This document shows positions 26,081 through 34,964 of a stretch of DNA of 64,000 bases, piece by piece. The notes beneath the pieces are model-generated. The model saw only the letters and a list, made by a program, of their open reading frames with translations. It did not search any database and had not been told where the DNA came from. Source of the stretch: Novosphingobium sp. SG751A (GTDB lineage Bacteria > Pseudomonadota > Alphaproteobacteria > Sphingomonadales > Sphingomonadaceae); contig NZ_JABGCB010000008.1 in assembly GCF_013149295.1 (NCBI RefSeq), forward strand, positions 62,001 to 126,000, read 5' to 3'. Position 1 is the stretch's first letter; every line of letters begins with the position of its first letter. The position numbers were made by a program, and so were the translations under genes.

Positions 26081-27497
26081 GGCGGTTTTCCTCAGGCATA
26101 TCGCGCACGCGGAGCATGGTCAGGCCCGCGCAGAACAGGAGAAGGGCGGCAAAGCTGATCGCATGGCGCGGATCGGCATTCAGCACGTGGCGATAGATCC
26201 AGCCGAAGGTCAGCCCGTTGATGAGCATGGGCACCACAATCATCATATTGAAAATGCCCATATAAACCCCGGTCCTTTCGGGCGGGATCGCGCGGGCGAG
26301 GATGACATAGGGGTTGCCCATGATGCTGGCCCAGCCAAGGCCAAGGCCCAGCGCCGGGATCATCAGCGACAGGTGGCTGCCCAGTTCGGGCATGGCCAGC
26401 GTGGTGAAAATGGCCGGGGCATGGGCCGCACCCGGGCCAACGCCGGGCAGCATCAGCAGGCAGAGCGCACAGACCATCAGCGCGACCATATGCATCCGCG
26501 ATGCGCCAAACCGCCGCGCCAGAGGCACCATGGCAAAGGCCGCGACAAAGCCGATCAGATTATAGAAGGCCCCCAATTGCTGGGTGGTCAGCACGGCGTC
26601 GCGGAACAGGGTGCTGGTTTTGTCCGCCGTGCCAAAGGCCGAGCGGCCGATGGAAAGCGCGGCATAGGACCAGTAGATTGAAAAACCATACCATTGGAAC
26701 AGGCTCATCCATGCCATCTGGCGCATCGCGCGGGGCATTTCGACAATGGCCTGGATGATCTCGCGCATGGCCGCGCCTGCCGATTTTTCCGTGGCGGCGA
26801 TGCGCTCGCGCTCGTCGGGCGTGGTGGGCAATTCGGGCACGCGCAGCACCGACCACAGGATCGTGCAGATCGACAGCACCGCCCCGATCAGGAAGGAAAT
26901 ATGCGTGATTGTGGGGATATTATGCGCATCCACCGCATTGCGATCCACCCCGAACCAATAGACGAGAATCGAAGGGCTGAGAAAGGCCAGGCATTGTGCA
27001 AGGCCGGTAAAAGCGCTCTGGCTGAGAAAGCCGATCTCGTGCTGATCGGCGTTAAGCCGGTCGGAGACATAGGCCCGATAAGGCTCCATGGTGGTGTTAT
27101 TTCCCGCATCGAGCAGCCAGAGCAGGCTGGCCGCCATCAGCAGGCTGGAGGAATGCGGCATCAGAAACAGGCCAAGGCTGCACAGGATCGCGCCGATCAG
27201 GAAATAGGGCGTCCGGCGGCCAAAGCGCGAGTCGGTCCGGTCGCTCATCGCGCCCACCAGCGGCTGGATCAACAGGCCCGTCATCGGCCCTGCCAGTTGC
27301 AGGATCGGCAGGCTCGCCTCGTCTGCGCCCAGCCACGAATAGATCGGCACCATATTGCCCTGTTGCAGACCAAAGCTGAATTGCAGCCCAAGGAAGCCAA
27401 GGTTCATTTCAACAATGCGCAGCAGCGACAGATGCGGCTTTCGTGCGTCTGTGCGGGCCGGGGCAACGGCCAGATCGGCGGGGGCGGCGTGGGCCAT
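26070..27497 (-). CDS. MFS/GPH-type sugar transporter (sucrose/oligosaccharide:H+ symporter)
   Basis: A 475-residue permease of about 12 helices. The start MNLGFLGLQFSFGLQQGNM with the downstream QPLVGAMSDRTDSRFGRRTP is characteristic of the SLC45/SuxC-like sucrose transporters. It is the first gene of the minus-strand unit running into the alpha-galactosidase. AGGAAAGGAA lies upstream of the ATG. It would take raffinose-family sugars or sucrose across the inner membrane after the TonB receptor at 27952 has moved them through the outer membrane. Confidence 0.9.
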   Translation of the reverse strand: MAHAAPADLAVAPARTDARKPHLSLLRIVEMNLGFLGLQFSFGLQQGNMVPIYSWLGADEASLPILQLAGPMTGLLIQPLVGAMSDRTDSRFGRRTPYFLIGAILCSLGLFLMPHSSSLLMAASLLWLLDAGNNTTMEPYRAYVSDRLNADQHEIGFLSQSAFTGLAQCLAFLSPSILVYWFGVDRNAVDAHNIPTITHISFLIGAVLSICTILWSVLRVPELPTTPDERERIAATEKSAGAAMREIIQAIVEMPRAMRQMAWMSLFQWYGFSIYWSYAALSIGRSAFGTADKTSTLFRDAVLTTQQLGAFYNLIGFVAAFAMVPLARRFGASRMHMVALMVCALCLLMLPGVGPGAAHAPAIFTTLAMPELGSHLSLMIPALGLGLGWASIMGNPYVILARAIPPERTGVYMGIFNMMIVVPMLINGLTFGWIYRHVLNADPRHAISFAALLLFCAGLTMLRVRDMPEENRRAA

Positions 27498-27951
27498 GGG
27501 CTTCCTTTCCTGACACCCTCTTTGCGGGGCTGACTCGTTCTTCTCCTCTCGGCTTAGCCTGAGTTGCGAGGAAGTGCAACAATCGTTTGCATTGCTTCGC
27601 TACGTCTGCGATTCGCACATTCTATCTTGTGCTGGATTGGTGGTGGAGGAGTTTTCCCGCCCAGCATGGATAGATCCGATCCGGATGGGTTGGCAGGTAA
27701 TCCGCAACTTGCCTTGTCGTAACTTCGACAGGTGCGCGCGAGGGTGTAGAAGTGTTATCTGAATCTACATACCGGTGATGAGGACCGGGGTGGTGTAGCC
27801 CATTTGTCACAGGAGGAGAAAAGTCAGAATTGCATTTGCACTCGATTGCAAAAGCTATTGCAACCGATTGTTTTGGGGTTTAGAGGGGTTTTTTATGAGC
27901 TGCCCGGAATAACCCGGGGGCGTTCCATACCTCTTGGGGGAGGATCTGATC
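27498..27951. promoter_or_regulatory. Divergent control region with three LacI-type sites
   Basis: The 454-bp gap between the sugar permease and the TonB receptor contains ACAATCGTTTGC (27579-27590) on the permease side. On the receptor side it has GCACTCGATTGC (27838-27849) and GCAACCGATTGT (27860-27871), whose centres are 22 bp apart, i.e. two helical turns. All share a central CG within a GCAAYCGWTTGC-like palindrome. A short inverted repeat TGTCG/CGACA (27715-27730) lies between. I see no gene here. Confidence 0.6.
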
Positions 27952-30483
27952 ATGAAGTCAGTTTTCAAGTCGTGCGTGTCGTTTGCTGCGCTGGGTTTCG
28001 CCAGTCTTTCGGCTCCCGCTCTCGCCGCCGATCAGGCGCCTGCCGCACAGGCTCCGGCCGCCGATGATGGCCTGAACGCCATCGTCGTGACCGCCTCGAC
28101 CGGCGACAAGACCAAGCTGAACAGTTCGATCTCGATCTCATCGGTTTCGGCCTCGACCATCGCCGATTTCCACCCCGCCTCGCAAGGCGACCTGCTGCGC
28201 CTGCTGCCGGGTCTTCAGCCCAACATTTCGGGCCCCGGCGGTAACGGCAACTTTGCCGTGCGCGGTCTGCCCGTGGCCACCGGCGGCGCCACCTTCGTTC
28301 AGCTTCAGGAAGATGGTCTGCCGCAGGTTCTGTATGGCGACATTCAGTTCGGCAACAACGACTATTTCACCAAGTTCGATGCGCTGACCGAAAGCGTGGA
28401 CGCGGTGCGCGGCGGTACGGCGGCCACCATGGCCAGCCAGGCGCCCGGTGCAGTCATCAACTATCTCAGCAAGACCAGCAAGTCCGAGGGCGGCTATGTC
28501 GAGCTGGAGAAGGGCGTGAACTTTGACTACACCAAGGTCAATTTCCGCGATTCCGGCATCATCAACGACACGCTCTATTACAACCTGGGCGGTTTCGTCG
28601 ACATTGGCCATGGCCCCCGCCACGCCTCTTATAACGTTTCGAAATCCTATCAGATCCGCGGCAACATCACCAAGGAGTTGGGTGACGGCAAGGGCTATCT
28701 GCGCCTGCTCTTCAAGGTGGCCGATACGCAGGAACCCAATGACACCGGCGGCATCGCCTGCGGCAACATCAGCGGCGGCAGCGGCTGGGGCGGCAAGGTC
28801 AGCAACCTTGGGCCCTGCAGCAATTTCGACACGCGCAAGCAGTCGATCTATTCGCTCAACAACGCCTCTTTCGCCTATGTTGATGTCGATGGCACGCGCA
28901 AGACCACTCCTCTGAACGGCATCACCACCAATCAGAAGACGCTGCAACTGCAGTTCCACTATGAATTCACGCCCCAGATCAAGCTGGACAACAATGCGCG
29001 TTACAGTGCGATCAGCGGCGGTTTCTCGTCGGGCTTCTTCAACGCCGCGCCCACCTCGAGCGTGATCGGCACCGCGCCCAACGAACTGACCAGCGCCACC
29101 GTGGCACAGGTTCGCTACGCCAACGGGCCGAACGCGGGCCAGCTTTACACCGGCGCGCTGCTCAACAACAACACCAACGTCTATGCCCGCATCCGCGATC
29201 TGGGCAGCTTCGTCAACGATCTGAAACTGTCGGGCAAGTTCGACCTGACCGGCAAGATCCGCGCGAACATCTATGCCGGCTGGTTCTTCATGAGCCAGAA
29301 TGTTGCGATGGACTGGCACACCAACAAGACTTTCAGCGAAGTCAGCGGCAACAATCCGGCGATGCTGGACCTGTATGACTCGGCGGGTAATCTGCTGACG
29401 GCCAATGGTATTGCCGGTTACGGCAACAACTGGGGTTCGTGCTGCGCGCGTAATTACGACTATACTTTCACCGACAATGCACCTTACCTGAGCCTCAACC
29501 TGGACGGTGGCGCATGGCAGGTCGATGGTTCGGTCCGTCAGGACTTCAACCATGGCCAGGGCACCGGTTCGATCAGCACCGGCAATGCCTATACCGCCAA
29601 TGTCTATCAGTATAACCCGGTGAAGTCCGCCTATGTCACCACGGCGATCCCCTATTACCTGCCCGATGCGGCGGCCGAGGTGATCAATTACAGCAAGCAG
29701 ATGACCTCGTGGTCGTTCGGCGGTCTGTATAAGCCGATGCAGAACATGTCGCTCTTTGTGCGCGCCTCGCGTGGTTCGCGCTTCAATGCCGACCGCATGA
29801 CCTTCAACGGTTACTTCAACAAGGACGGCTCGCTCAACAGCACCAGCGGCGCGGCGGCTGTGGGCGATTACGTCAACCAGTATGAAGTGGGCGTGAAGAA
29901 CGGCGGCAATCTGCTGGGCGGCCGCTACACGGCGGAACTGACGGTCTATCGCTCGAACTTCAACATCACCACCTATGAACTGTCGGCCACCAAGTGCGGC
30001 GGTTCGGCCACAGGCTGCATCATCGCCAACAAGTATCGCACGATGGGCGCGGAATTCTATGGAACCTATCGCCGAGGTCCGTTCAACTTCATCGCCAACC
30101 TGACGTATAACAAGGCCGAAAAGATGCCCGCAGGCACCGCTGCCTATGTGCGTTCGGATGGCATTCCTGACCTGTCCTATACGTTTGCTGCCAATTACTC
30201 GATCACCGACAATGCCTCGATCGGCGCGAACGTGACCGGCGTGACCAGCACGGTGGACAACAACGGTCTGGAATATCCCGGCGCGGCCGTGGTCGGCGCC
30301 AATGTGAAGTACAGCCCGATCAAGAACCTGCAACTGGGCGTGAATGTCCAGAACCTGTTCAACACGCTGACCGCGATGGGCCCGGGCAATGGCATTGCCA
30401 GCACCAGCGGCAACAGCTCGATCATCAACATCACCAGCATGGTGGGCCGCACGGTCATGGCCTCGGCGCGCTTCAACTTCTGA
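27952..30483 (+). CDS. TonB-dependent outer-membrane receptor of the sugar locus
   Basis: An 843-residue receptor. Signal peptide MKSVFKSCVSFAALGFASLS (to about residue 26) is followed by LNAIVVTASTGDK as TonB-box/plug start, a plug with FAVRGLPVATGG and a barrel ending VGRTVMASARFNF, the usual terminal aromatic. The start at 27952 has GGGGGAGGA about 7 bp upstream. Two LacI-type sites about 80-110 bp upstream tie it to the sugar genes. It is the likely outer-membrane gate for the oligosaccharide. A terminator separates it from the halogenase 100 bp downstream. Confidence 0.94.
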   Translation: MKSVFKSCVSFAALGFASLSAPALAADQAPAAQAPAADDGLNAIVVTASTGDKTKLNSSISISSVSASTIADFHPASQGDLLRLLPGLQPNISGPGGNGNFAVRGLPVATGGATFVQLQEDGLPQVLYGDIQFGNNDYFTKFDALTESVDAVRGGTAATMASQAPGAVINYLSKTSKSEGGYVELEKGVNFDYTKVNFRDSGIINDTLYYNLGGFVDIGHGPRHASYNVSKSYQIRGNITKELGDGKGYLRLLFKVADTQEPNDTGGIACGNISGGSGWGGKVSNLGPCSNFDTRKQSIYSLNNASFAYVDVDGTRKTTPLNGITTNQKTLQLQFHYEFTPQIKLDNNARYSAISGGFSSGFFNAAPTSSVIGTAPNELTSATVAQVRYANGPNAGQLYTGALLNNNTNVYARIRDLGSFVNDLKLSGKFDLTGKIRANIYAGWFFMSQNVAMDWHTNKTFSEVSGNNPAMLDLYDSAGNLLTANGIAGYGNNWGSCCARNYDYTFTDNAPYLSLNLDGGAWQVDGSVRQDFNHGQGTGSISTGNAYTANVYQYNPVKSAYVTTAIPYYLPDAAAEVINYSKQMTSWSFGGLYKPMQNMSLFVRASRGSRFNADRMTFNGYFNKDGSLNSTSGAAAVGDYVNQYEVGVKNGGNLLGGRYTAELTVYRSNFNITTYELSATKCGGSATGCIIANKYRTMGAEFYGTYRRGPFNFIANLTYNKAEKMPAGTAAYVRSDGIPDLSYTFAANYSITDNASIGANVTGVTSTVDNNGLEYPGAAVVGANVKYSPIKNLQLGVNVQNLFNTLTAMGPGNGIASTSGNSSIINITSMVGRTVMASARFNF

Positions 30484-30513
30484 TAAAGGCCTGAAAGGGT
30501 CGCAAATTAGGGA

Positions 30514-30553
30514 GGCGGGCATGGAAGGACACTTCCGGCCCGCCTTCTTTTTG
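30514..30553 (+). terminator. Rho-independent terminator between TonB receptor and halogenase
   Basis: The stem GGCGGGC (30514-30520) with GCCCGCC (30538-30544) is extended internally by GGAAG/CTTCC and followed by TTCTTTTT. It could end the receptor mRNA or let only a fraction of transcripts reach the halogenase, as no obvious promoter lies in the remaining 30 bp. Confidence 0.8.
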
Positions 30554-30582
30554 GTCTAGAACAAGGCATAAGGGAGAGGGTG

Positions 30583-32097
30583 ATGGGCGATTCCGATCGG
30601 AAAATCCGCAGGATTCTGGTGGTGGGGGGCGGTTCGGCGGGCTGGATGGCGGCGGCGATGCTGGCCAATGCGCTGAAACAGAATTGCGTGATCACGCTGG
30701 TGGAAAGCGAGGAGATCGGCACCATCGGCGTTGGCGAGGCGACCATCCCGCCCATCCGCATCTTCAACGAAACGCTGGGCATCGACGAGCGCGAGTTTAT
30801 GGCCGCTACCAAGGGCAGCTTCAAACTTGGCATCGAATTCGTCGGCTGGGGGCGTGAGGATACGCGCTATTTTCACCCCTTTGGCCCGCATGGGCGCAAT
30901 TTCGACATGGTGCCGCTGCATCAATATTGGCTGAAGGCGCGGATGGCGGGTGATGACACGCCGCTCGATGATTATTCAATGGCATGGCATATCGCGCGCG
31001 CCGGGCGGTTTTCCCATCCTTCGCCCGATCAGCGCAGCGTGCTGTCCACCTTTGAATATGCCTATCATTTCGACGCGGGCCTCTATGCCCGCTTTCTGCG
31101 CGCCTATGCGGAAAAGCGCGGCGTTGCGCGGGTGGAGGGCAAGATTGCCGATGTCGGGCTGAATGGTGAAACTGGCTATGTGCGCGACGTGACGATGGCG
31201 GACGGGCGGATCATCGAGGCCGATCTGTTCATCGACTGCTCGGGCTTTCGCGGGCTGCTGATCGAGGGGGCGCTGAAAACCGGTTATGATGACTGGTCGC
31301 ACTGGCTGCCCTGCGATCGTGCGGTGGCCATGCCCTGCGCCCACCCCAAGGCCGACCCCAACCCCACGCCCTTTACCCGCTCCACCGCGCGCGAGGCGGG
31401 CTGGCAATGGCGCATTCCGCTTCAGCATCGCATCGGCAATGGCTATGTCTATTGCAGCGACTTTATGGAGGATGACCGCGCCGCCGATTTGCTGACCCAG
31501 CGCCTTGATGGAGAGGCTTTGGGGGATCCGCGCCATGTGCGTTTCACCGCAGGCCGCCGCCGTCAGCACTGGAACAAAAATGTCATTGCGGTGGGCCTGT
31601 CATCGGGCTTTCTCGAGCCGCTGGAATCGACCTCGATCCACCTGATACAGGCCAATATTTCCAAGATCCTCGCGCTCTTTCCCGACAAGGATTTTGACCC
31701 CGCCACGCGCGATGAATTCAACCGCATCGCCCATGGCGAGATGGAGCGCATCCGCGACTTCATCATCCTGCACTACAAGCTGACCCAGCGGCAGGACAGC
31801 GAGCTGTGGCGCTATGTCTCGGCCATGGATATTCCCGATACGCTGGCGCTCAAGATCGAGCACTTCCGCCGCCATGGCCGCCTGATCGCGCGCGAGCTGG
31901 ATCTGTTCGCGCCGCCCTCGTGGCTGGCGGTGCATGTGGGGCAGGGGAATATTCCCGAGGGCCTCGACCCGCTGATCGACTATCGCGGGGTGGATGCGCG
32001 CGATTGGCTGGGCAAATTGAGGGGGGCGATGGCGGCCGAGGCTGCGCGGATGCCGATGCATGGCGCGGTTCTGGCCCAGCATTGCGCGGCGGCGTGA
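30583..32097 (+). CDS. Tryptophan-halogenase-like flavin-dependent enzyme
   Basis: A 504-residue flavoprotein. The FAD loop is [16 protein letters not shown] (residues 10-25), the catalytic lysine lies in [10 protein letters not shown] (about 80), the halogenase marker WxWxIP is WQWRIP (about 272), and the active-site glutamate lies in [10 protein letters not shown] (about 348). These are the residues needed for hypohalous-acid-mediated halogenation. The ATG at 30583 follows AAGGGAGAGGGTG. Relatives next to TonB receptors and sugar genes are widespread in sphingomonads, xanthomonads and Caulobacter; a few halogenate indoles in vitro, but their natural substrate is unknown. The FADH2-supplying reductase is not encoded nearby. 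Confidence 0.92.
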   Translation: MGDSDRKIRRILVVGGGSAGWMAAAMLANALKQNCVITLVESEEIGTIGVGEATIPPIRIFNETLGIDEREFMAATKGSFKLGIEFVGWGREDTRYFHPFGPHGRNFDMVPLHQYWLKARMAGDDTPLDDYSMAWHIARAGRFSHPSPDQRSVLSTFEYAYHFDAGLYARFLRAYAEKRGVARVEGKIADVGLNGETGYVRDVTMADGRIIEADLFIDCSGFRGLLIEGALKTGYDDWSHWLPCDRAVAMPCAHPKADPNPTPFTRSTAREAGWQWRIPLQHRIGNGYVYCSDFMEDDRAADLLTQRLDGEALGDPRHVRFTAGRRRQHWNKNVIAVGLSSGFLEPLESTSIHLIQANISKILALFPDKDFDPATRDEFNRIAHGEMERIRDFIILHYKLTQRQDSELWRYVSAMDIPDTLALKIEHFRRHGRLIARELDLFAPPSWLAVHVGQGNIPEGLDPLIDYRGVDARDWLGKLRGAMAAEAARMPMHGAVLAQHCAAA

Positions 32098-33470
32098 ATC
32101 CAGAGGCGATCCAATGGCGCGATACGGCCCGCGCCCTGCGTGCCCAGCAGCGGATGATCGAGGCTGATGAGGCTATCGCGCGCGCCCATGCGCTGGCGCC
32201 CGATGATCGCCTGATCGCCTTTCTCCATGCGCAATCGCGCTATGAACTGGGGCACCGGGCGGCGGATCTGTTTGCGCAGGTCTGTCGTCTCTGGCCCGAC
32301 AATCCCGACGCCTTGCGCAATCACGCCATGGCGTTGGCAAGCGAGGGAGACATCGGCGGGGCAGTCGATTTGCTTACCGGCGCGCTGGCGCAAAATCCGC
32401 ACTGGCTTGATGGGCATCGCGTGCTTGCCTCGTTGCGCTGGGTGGCGGGGGATGCGCAGGGGTTTGACGCCTCCTATGCCGCCGCCGCGCGCGCGCATCC
32501 CCGCGCGCAGGGCCTGTGGCTGGGCTGGTTTGCCGCCGTGGCGCAGCACCGTGACTGGCCCCGCGCCCGCGCCATCCTAGACGAGGCCGAGGGCCATCTG
32601 GGGCAGACCAAACCCCTGACCGAGGCGCGTCTGTTCATTGCCAATGAGAGCGGTAATGAGGCCGAAACCGTGCGCCTACTGGCAGAAACATCGGCATGGG
32701 ACGATCCCTTTATCCAGATCGCCCGCGTCCGCGCCGCTCTGCGCACAGGCGATCCGGCGCGCGCGCTGGCCATCGCTTTGCCCCTGGCGCAGGCCGCACC
32801 CGGATCGCCGCTGGCGGGGCAGGCATGGCCCTATGTCTCGACCTGTTGGCGCCTGCTGGATGATCCGCGCGGGGCATGGCTCGATGACGATTTTGTGCGC
32901 GGCATGGACGTGGGGCTGAGCGAGGCCGAACTGGATGAGCTGGGCGAATGCCTGCGCGCGCTCCATATCGCGCAATTGCCCTATCCCGAACAATCGGTGC
33001 GCGGGGGAACGCAGACCGACCGTTCGGTCCTGCTGCGCCATGAGCTGATCCTGCAACGCACCCGCGAGGCATTAATGGCGGCAGTGGAGGATTATGTCGC
33101 CGCCTTGCCCGCGCCCGATCCTGCCCATCCCCTGCTTTCGCGCCCGCGCGACCATCTGCGGATCAGCGGCAGTTGGTCCGTGCGCCTGACGGGCGGAGGT
33201 TTCAACATCCCCCATTCGCACCCGATGGGCTGGATCAGCAGCGCCTTTTACGTCAGCCTGCCGCAGGATGCCGCACCCGCGCCCGCCGGTCATTTTCACT
33301 ATGGTGCGCCGCCGCCCGAACTCGGTCTCGATCTCGTGCCCTATGCCACAATTGCCCCGCAACGGGGCCATCTGGTGCTGTTCCCCTCAACCCTGTGGCA
33401 TGGCACGGTGCCGACCGCCTCAGGGGAGCGGCTCAATATCGCCTTCGACGTCGTGCCTGCTCAAGCCTGA
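32094..33470 (+). CDS. TPR-repeat protein with C-terminal 2OG-Fe(II) oxygenase-like domain
   Basis: A 458-residue protein starting at a GTG that overlaps the halogenase stop (GTGA), so the two are coupled. Residues 1 to about 230 are helical TPR-like repeats ([58 protein letters not shown]). From about 340 to the end is a putative 2OG-Fe(II) oxygenase of the PF13759 type: [20 protein letters not shown] and [14 protein letters not shown] with ERLNIAFDV, which carry the likely iron and 2-oxoglutarate ligands. TPRs suggest a protein substrate. Function unknown; halogenase and oxygenase may modify the same target. Confidence 0.85.
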   Translation: MNPEAIQWRDTARALRAQQRMIEADEAIARAHALAPDDRLIAFLHAQSRYELGHRAADLFAQVCRLWPDNPDALRNHAMALASEGDIGGAVDLLTGALAQNPHWLDGHRVLASLRWVAGDAQGFDASYAAAARAHPRAQGLWLGWFAAVAQHRDWPRARAILDEAEGHLGQTKPLTEARLFIANESGNEAETVRLLAETSAWDDPFIQIARVRAALRTGDPARALAIALPLAQAAPGSPLAGQAWPYVSTCWRLLDDPRGAWLDDDFVRGMDVGLSEAELDELGECLRALHIAQLPYPEQSVRGGTQTDRSVLLRHELILQRTREALMAAVEDYVAALPAPDPAHPLLSRPRDHLRISGSWSVRLTGGGFNIPHSHPMGWISSAFYVSLPQDAAPAPAGHFHYGAPPPELGLDLVPYATIAPQRGHLVLFPSTLWHGTVPTASGERLNIAFDVVPAQA

Positions 33471-34309
33471 AAGGCAAAGTGATAGCGCTGGCTGCGGCGC
33501 CCTCCGGCCGGCAGGATGTCCTGCGGCCCCCATTCACCCCGGCCAAAGCTGTTGGGCGCATGGCTGACCGGTTCGACGCAGAAGAAATCATGGTCGCCGG
33601 GGCAATAGAGGTGAAATCCCGCGCCGGGGCCGGATAGGGTGACACTCATTCCCGGCGCGGCAATCACGATGCTGGGATCGGGCGCGACAAAGAAATTGTC
33701 CAGCCCTTCCAGCGCCTCGATCCCGACCGGTGCGCCGGAAAACAGGCCCGATTCCTGCGCGCAAACGGCAAGGCCTGTGGGATCGTTGAACCACATCACC
33801 TCGGCACTGGCCGCCACCGTGCTTTCCGGTGAACGCGGGAAATAGGGGTGGAGGCCAAAGCCTGCGGGCATCGCCTCGCTCTCATGCCGGTTCTCGATGG
33901 TCAGTTCGACCCACAAGCTATCCTCCTCCAGCATAAAGGCCTGCCACGCAGCATAGGGCCAAGGCCAGTCGCCCGCATCCTCGTCCAGCCGCAGCGTGGC
34001 GTGATCGGGACCGACCTGCTCCACGCTCCACGCCCGGCGCCAACCATTGCCATGGATCGCATGAGGCGCGCCCAGATAATCGACCGCAATCGCATGATCC
34101 GCGCCGTTCAGGGTAAAATGCCCATGCGCGATCCGATTGGCAAAAGGCACCAGCGGAAAACAGGCCGTATCGAGCAGATCATCCCCAACCGCGCGGCGCA
34201 GCACCGGCACGCCCCCGCAATCAAGCGCCATGATCGAGCCGCCCTGCGCGGGCGCGATACGGCAAATGGCATCGCCCTTGGCGAGGTGGAGCAGCGTTTG
34301 ATCGTTCAT
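33461..34309 (-). CDS. Aldose 1-epimerase family protein
   Basis: A 282-residue galactose-mutarotase-fold protein. PLVPFANRIAHGHFTLNG (about residue 48) carries the substrate-binding arginine, HAIHGNGWRRAW (about 80) the catalytic histidine, and FGLHPYFPRS (about 160) the second histidine. The ATG at 34309 is the start nearest a ribosome site; the longer frame to 34333 lacks one. It converges with the oxygenase gene and overlaps its 3' end by 10 bases. In a raffinose locus it would convert beta-galactose released by GH36 to the alpha anomer. Confidence 0.87.
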   Translation of the reverse strand: MNDQTLLHLAKGDAICRIAPAQGGSIMALDCGGVPVLRRAVGDDLLDTACFPLVPFANRIAHGHFTLNGADHAIAVDYLGAPHAIHGNGWRRAWSVEQVGPDHATLRLDEDAGDWPWPYAAWQAFMLEEDSLWVELTIENRHESEAMPAGFGLHPYFPRSPESTVAASAEVMWFNDPTGLAVCAQESGLFSGAPVGIEALEGLDNFFVAPDPSIVIAAPGMSVTLSGPGAGFHLYCPGDHDFFCVEPVSHAPNSFGRGEWGPQDILPAGGRRSQRYHFAFQA

Positions 34310-34384
34310 GGCCCGCTTTCTAACCGGATGCATGGAAAAGAGAAGGGCCGTGCAAACGGATGGAATGACAAATTATATTCAGTC

Positions 34385-34413
34385 AGCATTGAATGACATT
34401 CATGATGAATGCT
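34385..34413. promoter_or_regulatory. Nested dyad upstream of the molybdenum hydroxylase operon
   Basis: Outer arms AGCATT/AATGCT enclose GAATG-A-CATTC, about 90 bp before the start at 34503. The two nested symmetries suggest a dimeric regulator site. No adjacent regulator gene is obvious. Confidence 0.4.
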
Positions 34414-34502
34414 AAGGGGCAAGCCGTTAATGTTCCCACATGCGATGATGGGCCAAGCACCCCCGCCAAGGTCCTCAACTTGTCGAGAATTCAGGAAAAA
34501 CC

Positions 34503-34964
34503 ATGATCGAATTGACCATCAACGGCCAAAAACGCCGAGTCGATGCGGAGAGCGACACGCCCTTGCTCTGGGTTCTGCGCGATGATCTGGGAATGATGGG
34601 CACCAAATATGGCTGCGGCGTGGCTCAATGCGGCGCTTGCTCGGTGCTGGTCGACGGTTCGGTGATGCGATCCTGCGTCACGCCGGTCGAGGCCGTGGCG
34701 GGTCGCAAGGTGACCACGGTCGAGGCAATGGAAAAGGACCCCGTGGGCGCCAAGGTCGTCGAGGCATGGGTCAAGCATCAGGTGCCCCAATGCGGCTATT
34801 GCCAGTCGGGCCAGGTGATGGCGGCGACATCCTTGCTGAAGCAGAACGCCAAGCCGAGCGACGCGGATGTCGAGGCCGCGATGGTCAACCTGTGCCGCTG
34901 CGGCACCTATAACGCCATCAAGGCTGCGGTGCGCGATGTGGCCGGATTGGAGAAGAAGGCATGA
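34503..34964 (+). CDS. Molybdenum hydroxylase 2Fe-2S subunit (isoquinoline 1-oxidoreductase alpha-like)
   Basis: A 153-residue xanthine-oxidase-family iron-sulfur subunit. The plant-type cluster ligands are in GCGVAQCGACSVLVDG (about residues 38-53, with a further Cys in MRSCVTPV), and the second cluster in QCGYCQSGQVMAA and LCRCGTYNAI. AGGA precedes the ATG. Its stop overlaps the large subunit start (ATGA). It moves electrons from the molybdopterin subunit to an acceptor. No FAD subunit is encoded, as in the two-subunit isoquinoline oxidoreductase and aldehyde dehydrogenase types. Confidence 0.93.
   Translation: MIELTINGQKRRVDAESDTPLLWVLRDDLGMMGTKYGCGVAQCGACSVLVDGSVMRSCVTPVEAVAGRKVTTVEAMEKDPVGAKVVEAWVKHQVPQCGYCQSGQVMAATSLLKQNAKPSDADVEAAMVNLCRCGTYNAIKAAVRDVAGLEKKA

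Noticed and set aside
28138..30522. 794-residue minus-strand open frame
   Set aside because: Exact antisense shadow of the sugar-locus TonB receptor, with no motif or ribosome site. The same applies to 17358-19301 (+), 34907-37027 (-) and 52412-54271 (+).
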